Source of the DNA: Paenibacillus endophyticus
Lineage (GTDB): Bacteria; Bacillota; Bacilli; Paenibacillales; Paenibacillaceae
Direction of reading: 5' to 3'
DNA: 64,000 nucleotides
Assembly (NCBI RefSeq): GCF_014192395.1
Contig: NZ_JACHXW010000016.1
Location: forward strand, 1 to 64,000
Shown here: positions 49,731 to 58,900 of the stretch, in pieces
Layout of the letters: the number at the start of each line of letters is the position of its first letter
Position numbering within the stretch: the stretch's first letter is position 1
The notes under the pieces: model-generated
What the model was told of the DNA's origin: nothing
The model's database searches: none
The model's input: only the letters and a program-made list of their open reading frames with translations
Position numbers and translations under genes: made by a program

Positions 49731-50990
49731 TTACACCCAGCCTCGAAAGCGAACCGCTTCGGCTAATTTGCGGACACCCGCCATATAAGCCGCGAGCCGC
49801 ATATCAACCTTCCGGGTGCGATGTATTTCATACACTTGGTTAAACCCTCGTATCATCATGAGCATCAGCTTGTCATCCACCTCTTGCTCATCCCAATAAT
49901 ATCCTTGATTGTTCTGAACCCATTCGAAGTACGATACGATAACTCCGCCGCTGCTTGCTAGAACATCCGGGATGAGAAGCACGCCTCTGTCTGACAATAT
50001 TTTTGTTGCCTCAAGTGTTGTCGGACCATTCGCTGCCTCCACGACAATAGAAGCTCGTATAAGAGACGCGTTTTGATCCGTAATTTGATTTTCGATGGCT
50101 GCTGGCACAAGCACATCGCAATCAAGCTCAAGCAATTGATCATTCGTAATGGTTTGGCTGAATAAATTCGTTACATTGCCGAAGGAATCCCTTCGATCGA
50201 GCAGATATTCAATATCCAGCCCCTCTTCATTATACAACGCCCCGTTCACATCGGAAATACCTATCACCCGCGCACCTGCCTCATGCATGAATTTGGCAAG
50301 GTAACTTCCGGCATTCCCGAACCCTTGAATGACGATTCGCGCATCCTTCATTTCGATCTGCTTAATGCGCAGCGCCTCTTGAATCATGATTACAACTCCG
50401 CGCGCTGTCGCGGTCTCGCGCCCCTTGGAACCGCCAAGCACCAATGGTTTCCCTGTGATGAAGCCTGGAGAATCAAATTCCCGAATCCGACTGTACTCGT
50501 CCATCATCCAAGCCATAATCTGCGAATTGGTCATAACATCCGGCGCTGGAATATCTTTGTTCGGGCCTACGATTTGACTCACCGCTCGGACATACCCCCG
50601 ACTTAAGCGTTCAATTTCCCTGAATGACATGTTGCGAGGATCGCAAATAACGCCACCTTTGCCACCGCCATAAGGCAAATCTGCGATACCGCATTTCAAG
50701 CTCATCCAGATGGACAATGCTTTAACCTCATTTTCAGTAACGTCTGGATGAAACCGAACGCCCCCTTTGGTTGGTCCGACCGCATCGTTATGCTGGGAAC
50801 GATAACCCGTAAAAACCTTTGTTGTTCCATCGTCCATCCTCACTGGGATCCGCACGGTTAGCAGCCTTAGCGGCTCCTTCAATAGGTCAATCATATCCTG
50901 ATCATAGCCAAGCCTGCGAAGCGCTTGTTCAATTACGATTTGAGTAGAATGCAACACATCGTTTGCTTTATTATTACTCATTCCATTCAC
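49731..50990 (-). CDS. gudB: Glutamate/leucine dehydrogenase family protein
   Basis: A 419-residue NAD-dependent dehydrogenase resembling catabolic glutamate dehydrogenase GudB/RocG. The catalytic-lysine loop is LPYGGGKGGVICDPR, with QHNDAVGPTKGGVRFHP upstream and the nucleotide loop IQGFGNAGSYLAK (about residue 225). The gene symbol follows synteny with B. subtilis gudB; glutamate versus branched-chain specificity is not resolved from sequence. ATG codons at residues 1 and 4 both suit AAAGGCGGTG. Confidence 0.85.
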   Translation of the reverse strand: MNGMSNNKANDVLHSTQIVIEQALRRLGYDQDMIDLLKEPLRLLTVRIPVRMDDGTTKVFTGYRSQHNDAVGPTKGGVRFHPDVTENEVKALSIWMSLKCGIADLPYGGGKGGVICDPRNMSFREIERLSRGYVRAVSQIVGPNKDIPAPDVMTNSQIMAWMMDEYSRIREFDSPGFITGKPLVLGGSKGRETATARGVVIMIQEALRIKQIEMKDARIVIQGFGNAGSYLAKFMHEAGARVIGISDVNGALYNEEGLDIEYLLDRRDSFGNVTNLFSQTITNDQLLELDCDVLVPAAIENQITDQNASLIRASIVVEAANGPTTLEATKILSDRGVLLIPDVLASSGGVIVSYFEWVQNNQGYYWDEQEVDDKLMLMMIRGFNQVYEIHRTRKVDMRLAAYMAGVRKLAEAVRFRGWV

Positions 50991-51055
50991 CGCCTTTGTC
51001 TACATCTAATATGAACGCCTTTCCCTTGCGGTATTCCATTAATAGGACAATTACA

Positions 51056-51101
51056 AAGAAGAAGAGCACCTTGCAGACAAAAATCAGCCTGCAGATGCTC
51101 T
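51056..51101 (-). terminator. Terminator after mecA-like gene
   Basis: AGAGCAUCUGCAG and CUGCAAGGUGCUCU pair around a 12-base loop, then UUCUUCUUUG on the minus strand. The tail is U-rich but interrupted. Confidence 0.6.
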
Positions 51102-51117
51102 TTCAGTGGTCAACTTG

Positions 51118-51732
51118 CTAAAATTTAAAATGATTACATATTTCCCCTACTGCTTTCTCGGGCATAATCACTTTTCCGTATTCTTCCAGCATTGCATAGG
51201 TGACAGAGGTTGCCTCTCCGTACTCAGCAAGCAAAGCTATGACTGCATTATGCCTGGAAACATCGATCAAAGCTGGCTCTAATGCCAGTATATACTTGCC
51301 ATTATAAGAATAAAGCCGTCCGTCATCAGTAAGCGCGGAGCTTTGCAATTGCTTGCATACTGAGATGACATCCTCGAATTCGCGGAAAGCATACATCACG
51401 ATATCGCTTTGTTCAAGCGTCACTTCCATCTCGTATATTTCGTCGTCCGTGTCGTCATCTTCGGTTGCCCGATCGCCTGCATGACTATTCATTTTGCCAC
51501 GGGTGACAATCACTACCATACCTTGCGCGGGGAGGGCAAACACTTCGACCGCTAATGGGCCGCTGGCGTCGAATCCAAGTTCACTATATGCTTGATCCAT
51601 CATTTCACTGAATAGTTCGTGTACTTTTGGAATTTCGCGCCACATGTCGTCCTTCTGGATCCCCCGTTCCAGCAGGTCGTCGAACGTCAGGAAAATCCGT
51701 ATCTTATCCTGGCTCAGTCGTTCGATTTTCAT
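51118..51732 (-). CDS. Adaptor protein MecA/YpbH
   Basis: A 204-residue adaptor delivering substrates to ClpC. It has the MecA amino domain (MKIERLSQDKIRIFLTFDDLLERGI), an acidic linker (ATEDDDTDDEIYEME, about 90-105) and the carboxyl ClpC-binding domain (FEDVISVCKQL). It could be MecA or its paralogue YpbH, which in B. subtilis lies in this neighbourhood. ATG follows GAGGATCCTGTC. Confidence 0.9.
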   Translation of the reverse strand: MKIERLSQDKIRIFLTFDDLLERGIQKDDMWREIPKVHELFSEMMDQAYSELGFDASGPLAVEVFALPAQGMVVIVTRGKMNSHAGDRATEDDDTDDEIYEMEVTLEQSDIVMYAFREFEDVISVCKQLQSSALTDDGRLYSYNGKYILALEPALIDVSRHNAVIALLAEYGEATSVTYAMLEEYGKVIMPEKAVGEICNHFKF

Positions 51733-51863
51733 GACAGGATCCTCCTCTGCAGCATCTGTTGTAATAACGTATGATTTTTTTAGTTAGATGTGATCAAATT
51801 TGATCAAATCGTGCTATGTATCTACTTTATCATTTCTTTTCGTTGAATGCACTAATAATGAAC

Positions 51864-51914
51864 GAAAAAAAGAATCGTCTGGACGCATCGCATTTCTGCT
51901 TCGCGTCCAAACGA
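51864..51914 (-). terminator. Terminator after small membrane protein gene
   Basis: UCGUUUGGACGC and GCGUCCAGACGA around a 16-base loop with UUCUUUUUUU on the minus strand. Confidence 0.8.
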
Positions 51915-51935
51915 CCCCATGTTATCACTGCCATA

Positions 51936-52259
51936 TTAATGGGCTATTGCTGACGATTCCGCTTTGATCTTTTCAGCTTCACGTTTCAATGACGGATCAC
52001 TGTTTACGATCGTTTCAATCTGTTCCCAAGCGGCTTCTGATTTTACGGCGGTATCGTCTGAATGCTTTGGGGAGAATGCTGAGGCATCTTCCCTCATCGA
52101 TTTTCTCATGATTTTGGAAACGGATTTGCGTGCAACGGAGGAACAAACGTCGGATACCGCATGAGCCGCCCAAGCAACTGCGCCTGGCTGCTTGCGCGAG
52201 ACATATACGGTTGCTGCCGCGCCAATTAATCCACCAACCAAGAATCCACTTAATTTCAT
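51936..52259 (-). CDS. Small hypothetical membrane protein, YtxH-like
   Basis: A 107-residue protein with one glycine-rich membrane helix at the start (MKLSGFLVGGLIGAAATVYV) and a charged cytosolic tail. The layout is like YtxH family stress proteins, but the tail is not clearly similar. ATG lies about nine bases after AGAGGTG. Monocistronic, with its own terminator. Confidence 0.65.
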   Translation of the reverse strand: MKLSGFLVGGLIGAAATVYVSRKQPGAVAWAAHAVSDVCSSVARKSVSKIMRKSMREDASAFSPKHSDDTAVKSEAAWEQIETIVNSDPSLKREAEKIKAESSAIAH

Positions 52260-52433
52260 AATCGTGTACACCTCTTCCTTGTTCAGCATTCGTCTTCATG
52301 GGTTAGTTTGACCGCATCGCTTGGACGTCATTCTGATTAAAATAAGGAAATCATCCTAATCCTCGATTTGGGCCAATATGATACAATGAGGTCTATTCAG
52401 CATGAAAATAACACCCTTTGGAGGTTTACTTAC

Positions 52434-53291
52434 ATGAAGCATAACCATTTGATCATATGTTTAATTTTTGTCAGCTTACTCCTTTCATCATGTACATCAA
52501 GCAGCACTAACGAGAATACCGCTGTATCCAGCGAAGCCTCCAAGACCGAATTCCCTTCCTCTGCTGCTGCTTCTCCCGCACCTGCTGCCAGTGCGCCAAC
52601 AGCAAGCCCGGACCCAACTCCTGAGTTGAAGGAAACAGCGGATGTCACAAAGCCTGACTTTCTTTATAGGATGAGTGAAGCCTACCGCTTTGTTCCGATT
52701 GAAGCAAATACACCGGACAAAGTCGTATTGCTGACATTCGATGACGGACCGAAGGACCTAGATGTCCTTACAAGCCTGCTAGATACTCTAGACCAACACA
52801 ATGCCAAGGCCATATTTTTTGTAAATGGCTATCGCGTGAAGCAAAACCCTGATTTGTTGACCATCATACATGAACGCGGTCAAACAATTGGCAATCACTC
52901 TTGGGATCACATCAACCTAAAGGAAGAAAAACAAGATGTCGTCGAAAAACAACTTAATGATGTTCAGACAGCGGTTCAAGCACTAATTGGCACAAAGCCT
53001 ATATTCTTTCGTCCTCCATACGGCTCCGGAAGCGACCTTGTCAAGAAAATAGCAAAAGACCACGGCATGCTGTACATGACGTGGTCCAATGGTTCCCTTG
53101 ATTGGGATAAGTCTGCTAAAGATAAGCCCGAGGTTGTCATTAAAAATGTGATGGACCAGCTTCATCCTGGAGCGAACATTCTTATGCACGAGCTAAAGTG
53201 GACAGCTGAAGGGCTCGATGAACTGCTGACAAAACTCGAGAATAAAGGCTATGGATTTATTGATCCTTCAAGCATCAAGCTTAATCCGTAA
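52434..53291 (+). CDS. Polysaccharide deacetylase lipoprotein
   Basis: A 285-residue NodB-type deacetylase, likely acting on cell-wall glycans outside the cell. It has a lipoprotein signal (hydrophobic run, lipobox LSSC at about residue 18), a Ser/Pro/Ala-rich linker, and the deacetylase motifs LTFDDGPKD (base and metal aspartates), GNHSWDH (metal histidines), FRPPYGSGS and MHE near the end. ATG follows GGAGGTTTACTTAC. It overlaps the convergent neighbour by 11 bp. Confidence 0.9.
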   Translation: MKHNHLIICLIFVSLLLSSCTSSSTNENTAVSSEASKTEFPSSAAASPAPAASAPTASPDPTPELKETADVTKPDFLYRMSEAYRFVPIEANTPDKVVLLTFDDGPKDLDVLTSLLDTLDQHNAKAIFFVNGYRVKQNPDLLTIIHERGQTIGNHSWDHINLKEEKQDVVEKQLNDVQTAVQALIGTKPIFFRPPYGSGSDLVKKIAKDHGMLYMTWSNGSLDWDKSAKDKPEVVIKNVMDQLHPGANILMHELKWTAEGLDELLTKLENKGYGFIDPSSIKLNP

Positions 53292-53514
53292 ACTTAGTAC
53301 CGTACCAGAATAAGCCGGCAACCAAGCTGACGAATAGTACAAAAAGAAGATTATAATACCATTTCGTTACTTTATAATTACTCGAAGGATGTTTTTTTCG
53401 CCTAGGCGGCAGAGCTTCTCCTTCATTGGAATCCGTTCCGATGCTGGGCGAATTTGCCGCCTTATCCTGCTGCCTGTTTCCCCTCGAATTTCCAAACTTT
53501 TCTTTCCTGCTCAT
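53281..53514 (-). CDS. Small hypothetical tail-anchored protein
   Basis: A 77-residue protein with a polar, basic first half (RKEKFGNSRGNRQQDKA, RRKKHPSSNYK) and one carboxyl membrane helix (NLLFVLFVSLVAGLFWYG). It overlaps the CPBP protease stop by four bases and is on the same strand, so the two are probably co-translated. Unknown function. Confidence 0.65.
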   Translation of the reverse strand: MSRKEKFGNSRGNRQQDKAANSPSIGTDSNEGEALPPRRKKHPSSNYKVTKWYYNLLFVLFVSLVAGLFWYGTKFTD

Positions 53515-54104
53515 GACTCCCTCCTGAAACGTATGATCAACCCCATTATGAAATCAATTAAGAAATGAGCGATAATCGGAGCAAGAATCGAACCGGATTG
53601 CATATAAATCCATCCTAATCCATAGCTGATTGAGAAAACGAGCCCGGTAGGAATCCAATGCTTCAGATACCTTACATGAATAGTAGCAAAAATGATGCTC
53701 GTCCAATAGGGACCAATGGCATGTTGTATCGCTCCGCGAAAAAGTAGTTCCTCACAAATCGCAACAACAAGGGATATAACTGCAATATGCCAGACAGGTC
53801 TTTTTCGAAAAATTCGGTCGTTCACCCCGCCGTCATCGGCTGCTTCCTCCGGTACAAACCTGGAAATAAGCAAATCGACAAGGATTACCGCCGCTGCGAG
53901 ACCTGCTCCCCAGTAGACAAAGGAAAGCTCCTTCGGTGGCGTGAACATGTGAAACAAATTTTGGTGCTGAAATAAAACCCACACTAAACCGATAATAAAA
54001 GTAAAAGCTTGTGTGGCGTATAAATTAATGAGAAGCATACGGTCATCCAGATCGTCAACGGACACCTTTCGAACGCGAATGTTGCGAATATCAAATTTTT
54101 TCAT
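53511..54104 (-). CDS. CPBP family intramembrane metalloprotease
   Basis: A 197-residue membrane protein of the CAAX protease/bacteriocin-processing family. The metal motif EExxxR is in AICEELLFRGAIQHA (about residue 120), with FATIHVRY and HFLIDFIMG supplying histidines. The start chosen is ATG after AGGCGG; the longer frame runs into the divergent promoter region. The substrate is unknown. Confidence 0.82.
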   Translation of the reverse strand: MKKFDIRNIRVRKVSVDDLDDRMLLINLYATQAFTFIIGLVWVLFQHQNLFHMFTPPKELSFVYWGAGLAAAVILVDLLISRFVPEEAADDGGVNDRIFRKRPVWHIAVISLVVAICEELLFRGAIQHAIGPYWTSIIFATIHVRYLKHWIPTGLVFSISYGLGWIYMQSGSILAPIIAHFLIDFIMGLIIRFRRES

Positions 54105-54213
54105 AGCTAACCGCCTGTCTGGAACGTTCTTATTTTCTTTTAAGACCTTTTCACCTATACTGATAGGACTAATCGACAGCCTAATTTTTTTACATAGAAG
54201 GAGATAGAGAGAG

Positions 54214-55134
54214 ATGGAAAAAAGATTAACCGCTACGGCAATGTTATTTAGTATTGGATTTGTTTTCATGCTCGTTTGCGCAGTAGGCGCCTTTTTCTAC
54301 GGCATTCAAATTGGCAGTGAAAAAACAGAAGCCAAGTATGAAAAGGAAGAGCTTGGCGCAAAAAACGCTGCAGCAACTGTAAGCCCTTACCAGCAGCAAG
54401 ATTTGGTCTCTTTCTATCATACTGTATTTTTGCCTTACCGTGAATTTCAAAACGAATGGTTCGCTGCAATGAATAAGCTGTTGCAAGGAAAAACAAATGA
54501 TGCAACTTCCATGTTCAAAGACTTGGCTAGCCTAGCCGAAGAGAAAGCGAAGGATGCAAGCTCAGTTGATATGCAAAGGTCTCCGTTGCTAGGACAAGCC
54601 CAGGTCAGCTATATCAGAAGCCTTAAGCTATTCAAGGATGCCTCAACTAAGGCAGCTACGAGCTCCAAAACTTTAGCGATCAACGAGCTTAAGAAAAATA
54701 TCGAGCAAGAAAAAAATTATTTATCGGCTTCACAATTCGCGCTTAGCGCGCAGCAAGCTTATTACTCAGCCATGTTGAAATGGGCAGCTACCGTCGATCT
54801 TGATATCCCAGCTGAGTACAAATCTCCATCCCTGCTTCAGCTGACGCAGTGGAAGGATCTCACGATCACGATAAAAAACAAGCTGATGGCTGATCAGCTC
54901 ATGACTCGTAAAAAGCTGACAAGCTACTATCCTCAGGACTTGACGAGCCGAGTAGATGAGTTCATTGATTCCGGGCAACCAGCCAAAATGAAGGTGCATA
55001 CCGTGTCCGCAGTCGTTGACCTTCTCATTAATACCGAAGCCGTTCGTACAGGTGACTTTACCGAAAGTAAATTACGGTTCTATCAGCATGAATTGCTGCC
55101 GCAGCTTCCATTCTTTACTTCCGATACCAATTAA
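54214..55134 (+). CDS. Hypothetical membrane-anchored protein
   Basis: A 306-residue protein with one amino-terminal helix (about 9-30, MLFSIGFVFMLVCAVGAFFYG) and a long helix-rich, mostly extracytoplasmic part (KAKDASSVDMQRS, ELKKNIEQEKNYLS, AAT-rich repeats). No catalytic motif is apparent. Divergent from the CPBP protease gene with about 110 bp between starts. ATG follows AAGGAGATAGAGAG. The family is not recognised. Confidence 0.75.
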   Translation: MEKRLTATAMLFSIGFVFMLVCAVGAFFYGIQIGSEKTEAKYEKEELGAKNAAATVSPYQQQDLVSFYHTVFLPYREFQNEWFAAMNKLLQGKTNDATSMFKDLASLAEEKAKDASSVDMQRSPLLGQAQVSYIRSLKLFKDASTKAATSSKTLAINELKKNIEQEKNYLSASQFALSAQQAYYSAMLKWAATVDLDIPAEYKSPSLLQLTQWKDLTITIKNKLMADQLMTRKKLTSYYPQDLTSRVDEFIDSGQPAKMKVHTVSAVVDLLINTEAVRTGDFTESKLRFYQHELLPQLPFFTSDTN

Positions 55135-55156
55135 TTTGGTTATGAATTAGTATCCA

Positions 55157-55483
55157 TTAATCGTATTGAAATCCTTGTAACGAGGCTATAGCTGCCATCC
55201 CGCCGGTAACGTTGTGGAGACTGCTGTAGCCTTGTTTTTCTAAGTATTCGCATACCGCAGCGCTGCGTACTCCGTGAGCGCATACGATATAGATAGGTTT
55301 CGTATCCATTAGTTCGTTTAAGCGATTAGGGATCGTATTCATCGGTATTAGAACAGAGGTCTCCAAATGGTAATAATCCCATTCAAACTCTTCCCTGACA
55401 TCGATAAGTTGATTCGCCGCTATTTGTCCGTTTTCCAATAAATCAAGCATGAATTGCGCTGTCACATCCTGCCAATTCCTCAT
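55157..55483 (-). CDS. Rhodanese-like sulfurtransferase
   Basis: A 108-residue single rhodanese domain: LIDVREEFEWDYYHL, then the active-site loop CAHGVRSA with the sulfur-accepting cysteine (about residue 69), and VTGGMAAI. It is convergent with the upstream plus-strand gene and precedes serA, in a segment where strands alternate. Partner unknown. Confidence 0.88.
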   Translation of the reverse strand: MRNWQDVTAQFMLDLLENGQIAANQLIDVREEFEWDYYHLETSVLIPMNTIPNRLNELMDTKPIYIVCAHGVRSAAVCEYLEKQGYSSLHNVTGGMAAIASLQGFQYD

Positions 55484-55566
55484 GAATAAAGACCTCCCCT
55501 GTCGTATTTTGCAGCTTATGATGCTAGAATCATAACGAAATTTTCACATTTCAGCAAGTTTGAGGA

Positions 55567-55596
55567 TTGCTTTTGTCCACCCCGTTGCATTAAAAT
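55567..55596 (+). promoter_or_regulatory. Candidate serA promoter
   Basis: TTGCTT, 18 bp, TAAAAT, giving a start near 55603 and a 120-nt leader. Confidence 0.5.
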
Positions 55597-55620
55597 AGAA
55601 AAGTCTGAGATCGATGATCA

Positions 55621-55666
55621 AACTCTCGTCCCGCTGCTGCACAACGGTGCCGGGTTGAGGGTTTTT
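55621..55666 (+). terminator. Terminator-like hairpin in the serA leader
   Basis: AACUCUC pairs with GAGGGUU, CCCG with CGGG, and GCAC with GUGC (loop AACG), followed by five U. It lies between the candidate promoter and serA, so it may be an attenuator. No alternative antiterminator pairing was found. Confidence 0.55.
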
Positions 55667-55723
55667 CTGTTCATATTAAGCGAAGCCTTGGAGCTTAGCA
55701 CCAATTTAGGAGGCATACTTCAC

Positions 55724-57316
55724 ATGTTTAAAGTGTTAGTTTCCGATCCAATTAGCGATTTGGGCATTCAGCAGCTTGTTGATGCGTCAGATGTCGCAGT
55801 CGACAAAAAACCTGGATTAAGCGAAGACGAATTGGTTGCCATTATTGGCGAATACGATGCGTTGCTCGTTCGCAGTCAAACACGCGTTACTGCCAAAATC
55901 ATGGAAGCTGGCAAACAGCTTAAAGTGGTTGGTCGTGCTGGCGTAGGTGTCGATAATATCGACCTTGATGCAGCAACACAACGCGGCATTATCGTAATCA
56001 ACGCTCCTGACGGCAACACGATTACAACTTGCGAGCATACTTTTGCCATGATGATGGCGGTTGCCCGTCATATTCCTCAGGCTTACATGAAGACCGTTAA
56101 CGGTACATGGGATCGCAAATCCTTCCTTGGCGTAGAGCTTCGTGGCAAAACGCTGGGTGTTCTTGGAATGGGTCGTATCGGCAGTGAAGTAGCAAAGCGC
56201 GCTAAAGCTTTCGGCATGGAAATCATGGGTTACGATCCGTTTATGACGGAAGAAAGAGCTGAGAAAATCGGCGTTAAGCTTGCAAGCGTAGATGATATCG
56301 TACGTAATGCTGATTTCATGACCGTACATACACCACTTACGCCGGAAACTCGCCACATGATTGGAAAAGCACAATTCGAGGTTATGAAACCTGGCATGCG
56401 CATCATCAACTGCGCACGCGGCGGCATCATTGATGAAATCGCATTGGTCGACGCTGTCGATGCAGGCATTGTTGCTGGTGCTGCATTCGATGTGTTCGAG
56501 GTTGAGCCGCCGGCTGATGACCATCCTTTCCTGACTCATCCCAAAATCATCGTAACGCCGCACCTTGGCGCGTCTACGGTTGAAGCGCAAGAAAACGTAG
56601 CTATCGACGTTTCTGAGCAGGTTCTTCACATTTTACGCAGCGAGCCGTTTATCAATGCGGTTAACATGCCTCCAATTCCGGCTAATTTGCAGAGCATCCT
56701 TCAGCCATACTTTACTCTTGGCGAGAAGCTTGGCAACTTTATTGCTCAGGCAACGGAAGGTGCTGTTATCGAGATCGTAGTCGGTTATGCCGGTGAGCTT
56801 GCTGAGGTTGATACTCAACCGCTTACTCGTCACATCGTACGCGGCGTGCTTGCACATCACCTTGGCTCGGAGCAGGTCAATGTTGTCAACTCCCTGCATC
56901 TAGCCAAAGTTCGCGATGTTAATATCGTAATCCAGAAATCGCATGCGTCTAAGGATTTCACGAACCTTGTAACGGTAGCTCTTCGCACAAAGAAGGAAGA
57001 GCGCGTCGTTTCCGGTACGCTGCTCACTGGCTATGGTCCACGTATCGTGCAAATCGACAAATTCCCGGTTGACGTTACGCCTGAAGGCAATCTTATCCTT
57101 ATCTCGCACAACGACAAGCCTGGTATTATCGGCCGCGTTGGAACATTGCTTGGCAATAATGATGTTAACATTGCGACGATGCAGGTTGGTCGTCAGCTGG
57201 TTGGCGGCTCTGCCATCATGGTGCTTCGAGTGGATAAAGCAACTCCTAAAGAAGTTCTTGAGCAGCTTACAAGCATGCCTGAGCTTAACACCGCGAAAGA
57301 AATTACTCTTTTCTAA
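55724..57316 (+). CDS. serA: D-3-phosphoglycerate dehydrogenase
   Basis: A 530-residue type 1 SerA, first enzyme of serine synthesis. Substrate domain first, then the NAD-binding loop GVLGMGRIGSEVAKRAKAFG (about 145-165), NCARGGIIDE, and the catalytic histidine in VTPHLGAST. An ASB domain (about 320-450) and a carboxyl ACT domain (LILISHNDKPGIIGRVGTLL) follow, the usual feedback region. ATG follows TTAGGAGGCATACTTCAC. It has its own leader and terminator. Confidence 0.97.
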   Translation: MFKVLVSDPISDLGIQQLVDASDVAVDKKPGLSEDELVAIIGEYDALLVRSQTRVTAKIMEAGKQLKVVGRAGVGVDNIDLDAATQRGIIVINAPDGNTITTCEHTFAMMMAVARHIPQAYMKTVNGTWDRKSFLGVELRGKTLGVLGMGRIGSEVAKRAKAFGMEIMGYDPFMTEERAEKIGVKLASVDDIVRNADFMTVHTPLTPETRHMIGKAQFEVMKPGMRIINCARGGIIDEIALVDAVDAGIVAGAAFDVFEVEPPADDHPFLTHPKIIVTPHLGASTVEAQENVAIDVSEQVLHILRSEPFINAVNMPPIPANLQSILQPYFTLGEKLGNFIAQATEGAVIEIVVGYAGELAEVDTQPLTRHIVRGVLAHHLGSEQVNVVNSLHLAKVRDVNIVIQKSHASKDFTNLVTVALRTKKEERVVSGTLLTGYGPRIVQIDKFPVDVTPEGNLILISHNDKPGIIGRVGTLLGNNDVNIATMQVGRQLVGGSAIMVLRVDKATPKEVLEQLTSMPELNTAKEITLF

Positions 57317-57329
57317 TAAAATGACAAGA

Positions 57330-57364
57330 AACAGCCAATCAGATCGTCTGATTGGCTGTTTTTG
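57330..57364 (+). terminator. serA terminator
   Basis: AACAGCCAAUCAGA and UCUGAUUGGCUGUU with a three-base loop and a U-rich tail, directly after serA. Confidence 0.92.
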
Positions 57365-57400
57365 TTTCACGAGCAACAAGAATTATCTGCTGTATTCTAC

Positions 57401-57426
57401 AAAAAAAGCGCCCCCTAAGGGACGCT
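57401..57426 (-). terminator. res operon terminator
   Basis: AGCGUCCC, loop UUAG, GGGGCGCU and seven U on the minus strand. It overlaps the resE stop. Confidence 0.88.
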
Positions 57427-58900
57427 ATGACAACGACTGATGCGCTTCGACAGGAAGCAATAACGTAAAGGACGTTCCCTTTCCTGCATTGCTGTCAACA
57501 ACGATACGGCCATGATGCAGATCAATGAAGGTTTTGACGATCGCAAGTCCCAGACCTGTTCCGCTAGCCGTTCCCCGTTTGCGAGCCTTGTCTGCCTTAT
57601 AGAAGCGTTCGAAGATGTAAGGCAAATCCTCAGAGGGGATACCTTGTCCTTCATCTCTAACGCTAAGCTGCACGTACTCACTGGCGTTGACTCTTTCAAG
57701 CTGTCCAGCAATCGTAATGGATTTGCCTGAAGGCGTATGCCTGAGGGCATTATCGAGCAGATTGGTCAAAACCTGCTCCAAGCGATCCTCATCCGCTTCT
57801 TTGACCATTAATGGCTCGAGTGGCATCTCCGCATGAAGCTTCACTTCGCGTTCCTTCGCATAAACCTGGAATTTCCGATGAACACGTTTAAGGACATGCC
57901 TAAGATCAAGCTCTTGGAAGTTCATATCCACATGACCAGCTTCCATGCGCGCTATGTCCAGAAAATCATTGACTAATCTGCCCATTCGCAAGGATTCATC
58001 ATATATGACCTGGACAAGCTCCTTGCGATCCTCGTCTGAGACCACGATATCGTCCAGAAGAGCTTCGCTATAGCCTTGCAGCATAGAAAGCGGCGTCCTG
58101 ATCTCATGGGAGATATTCGCCACAAAATCTCTTCTCAGCTTCTCAAGCTTATGCTCCTCGGTAACGTTCCGAATGACCGCGACTGCTCCCCTGATAACGC
58201 CTTTGGATTGAAGAGGCGCCATCACGGCAGACCAGACGCTGCTCATTACATGAACATTGTCCGTCGCATCACGGCCCTCTTCCATCACTTTCTGGAATAG
58301 ATCACGCAGCGGCATCGGAACTTCCGAGAATGAGGTTGAGCTTTCAAACAGGTCCTCTTGCCATGCTTTCTCTACACCAGACCACTGGTTGATAAGCAAA
58401 TGCCCGCTTGGATTCGTTAAAATCACTTTTCCATCTGCATCGAAAGTGATAACAGAATCACCCATGCTTCGCAAAATGCTGGCAAGATGATTTTTTTCAT
58501 GATTCAAATCATGGATAAGCTTATCGAGCTGCTCCGTCATATGGTTAAACGTTTGTGCCAGCTCTCCGATCTCATCGCTGGATCGAATATTCACCCGAGT
58601 CGAATAGTTTCCTTGAGAGATGGACACCGCCGCTTCTTTGAGCTGCAGCAGCGGCTGTTGTATTTTTTTGGACAAAAAGAAAGCAAAAAAAGTAGATAAC
58701 AAAAAGCCGATGATCGCAGTGAGTACAAAAAGCACCTTTACTTGATGCTGCGTTTTGCCTTCAACCCAAATGTCGACATACTGCAGAAGGAATACGCCAA
58801 CGATTAATAAAACGACAGCAACAAGCAGCATGATCGTTGCCCAAAGCTTACCAACCACGCTGCGCCAAAGCTTGCCCGCCGAACGCTGCCATAAGCTCAT
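57425..58900 (-). CDS. resE: ResE-type sensor histidine kinase
   Basis: A 491-residue membrane kinase with two helices (about 14-34 and 45-68), HAMP (QLKEAAVSISQGNYSTRV), a PAS domain, the histidine box VANISHEIRTPLSMLQGYSEALLDD, and ATPase boxes with LLDNALRHTP, DEGQGIP and GTGLGLAI. Two closely spaced helices give only a very short extracytoplasmic loop, shorter than in B. subtilis ResE. Directly follows resD; role in oxygen/redox control is inferred from the operon. Confidence 0.88.
   Translation of the reverse strand: MSLWQRSAGKLWRSVVGKLWATIMLLVAVVLLIVGVFLLQYVDIWVEGKTQHQVKVLFVLTAIIGFLLSTFFAFFLSKKIQQPLLQLKEAAVSISQGNYSTRVNIRSSDEIGELAQTFNHMTEQLDKLIHDLNHEKNHLASILRSMGDSVITFDADGKVILTNPSGHLLINQWSGVEKAWQEDLFESSTSFSEVPMPLRDLFQKVMEEGRDATDNVHVMSSVWSAVMAPLQSKGVIRGAVAVIRNVTEEHKLEKLRRDFVANISHEIRTPLSMLQGYSEALLDDIVVSDEDRKELVQVIYDESLRMGRLVNDFLDIARMEAGHVDMNFQELDLRHVLKRVHRKFQVYAKEREVKLHAEMPLEPLMVKEADEDRLEQVLTNLLDNALRHTPSGKSITIAGQLERVNASEYVQLSVRDEGQGIPSEDLPYIFERFYKADKARKRGTASGTGLGLAIVKTFIDLHHGRIVVDSNAGKGTSFTLLLPVEAHQSLS

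Noticed and set aside
55817..57379. Minus-strand open frames opposite serA
   Set aside because: Cysteine- and histidine-rich shadow translations of a strongly coding plus-strand gene.
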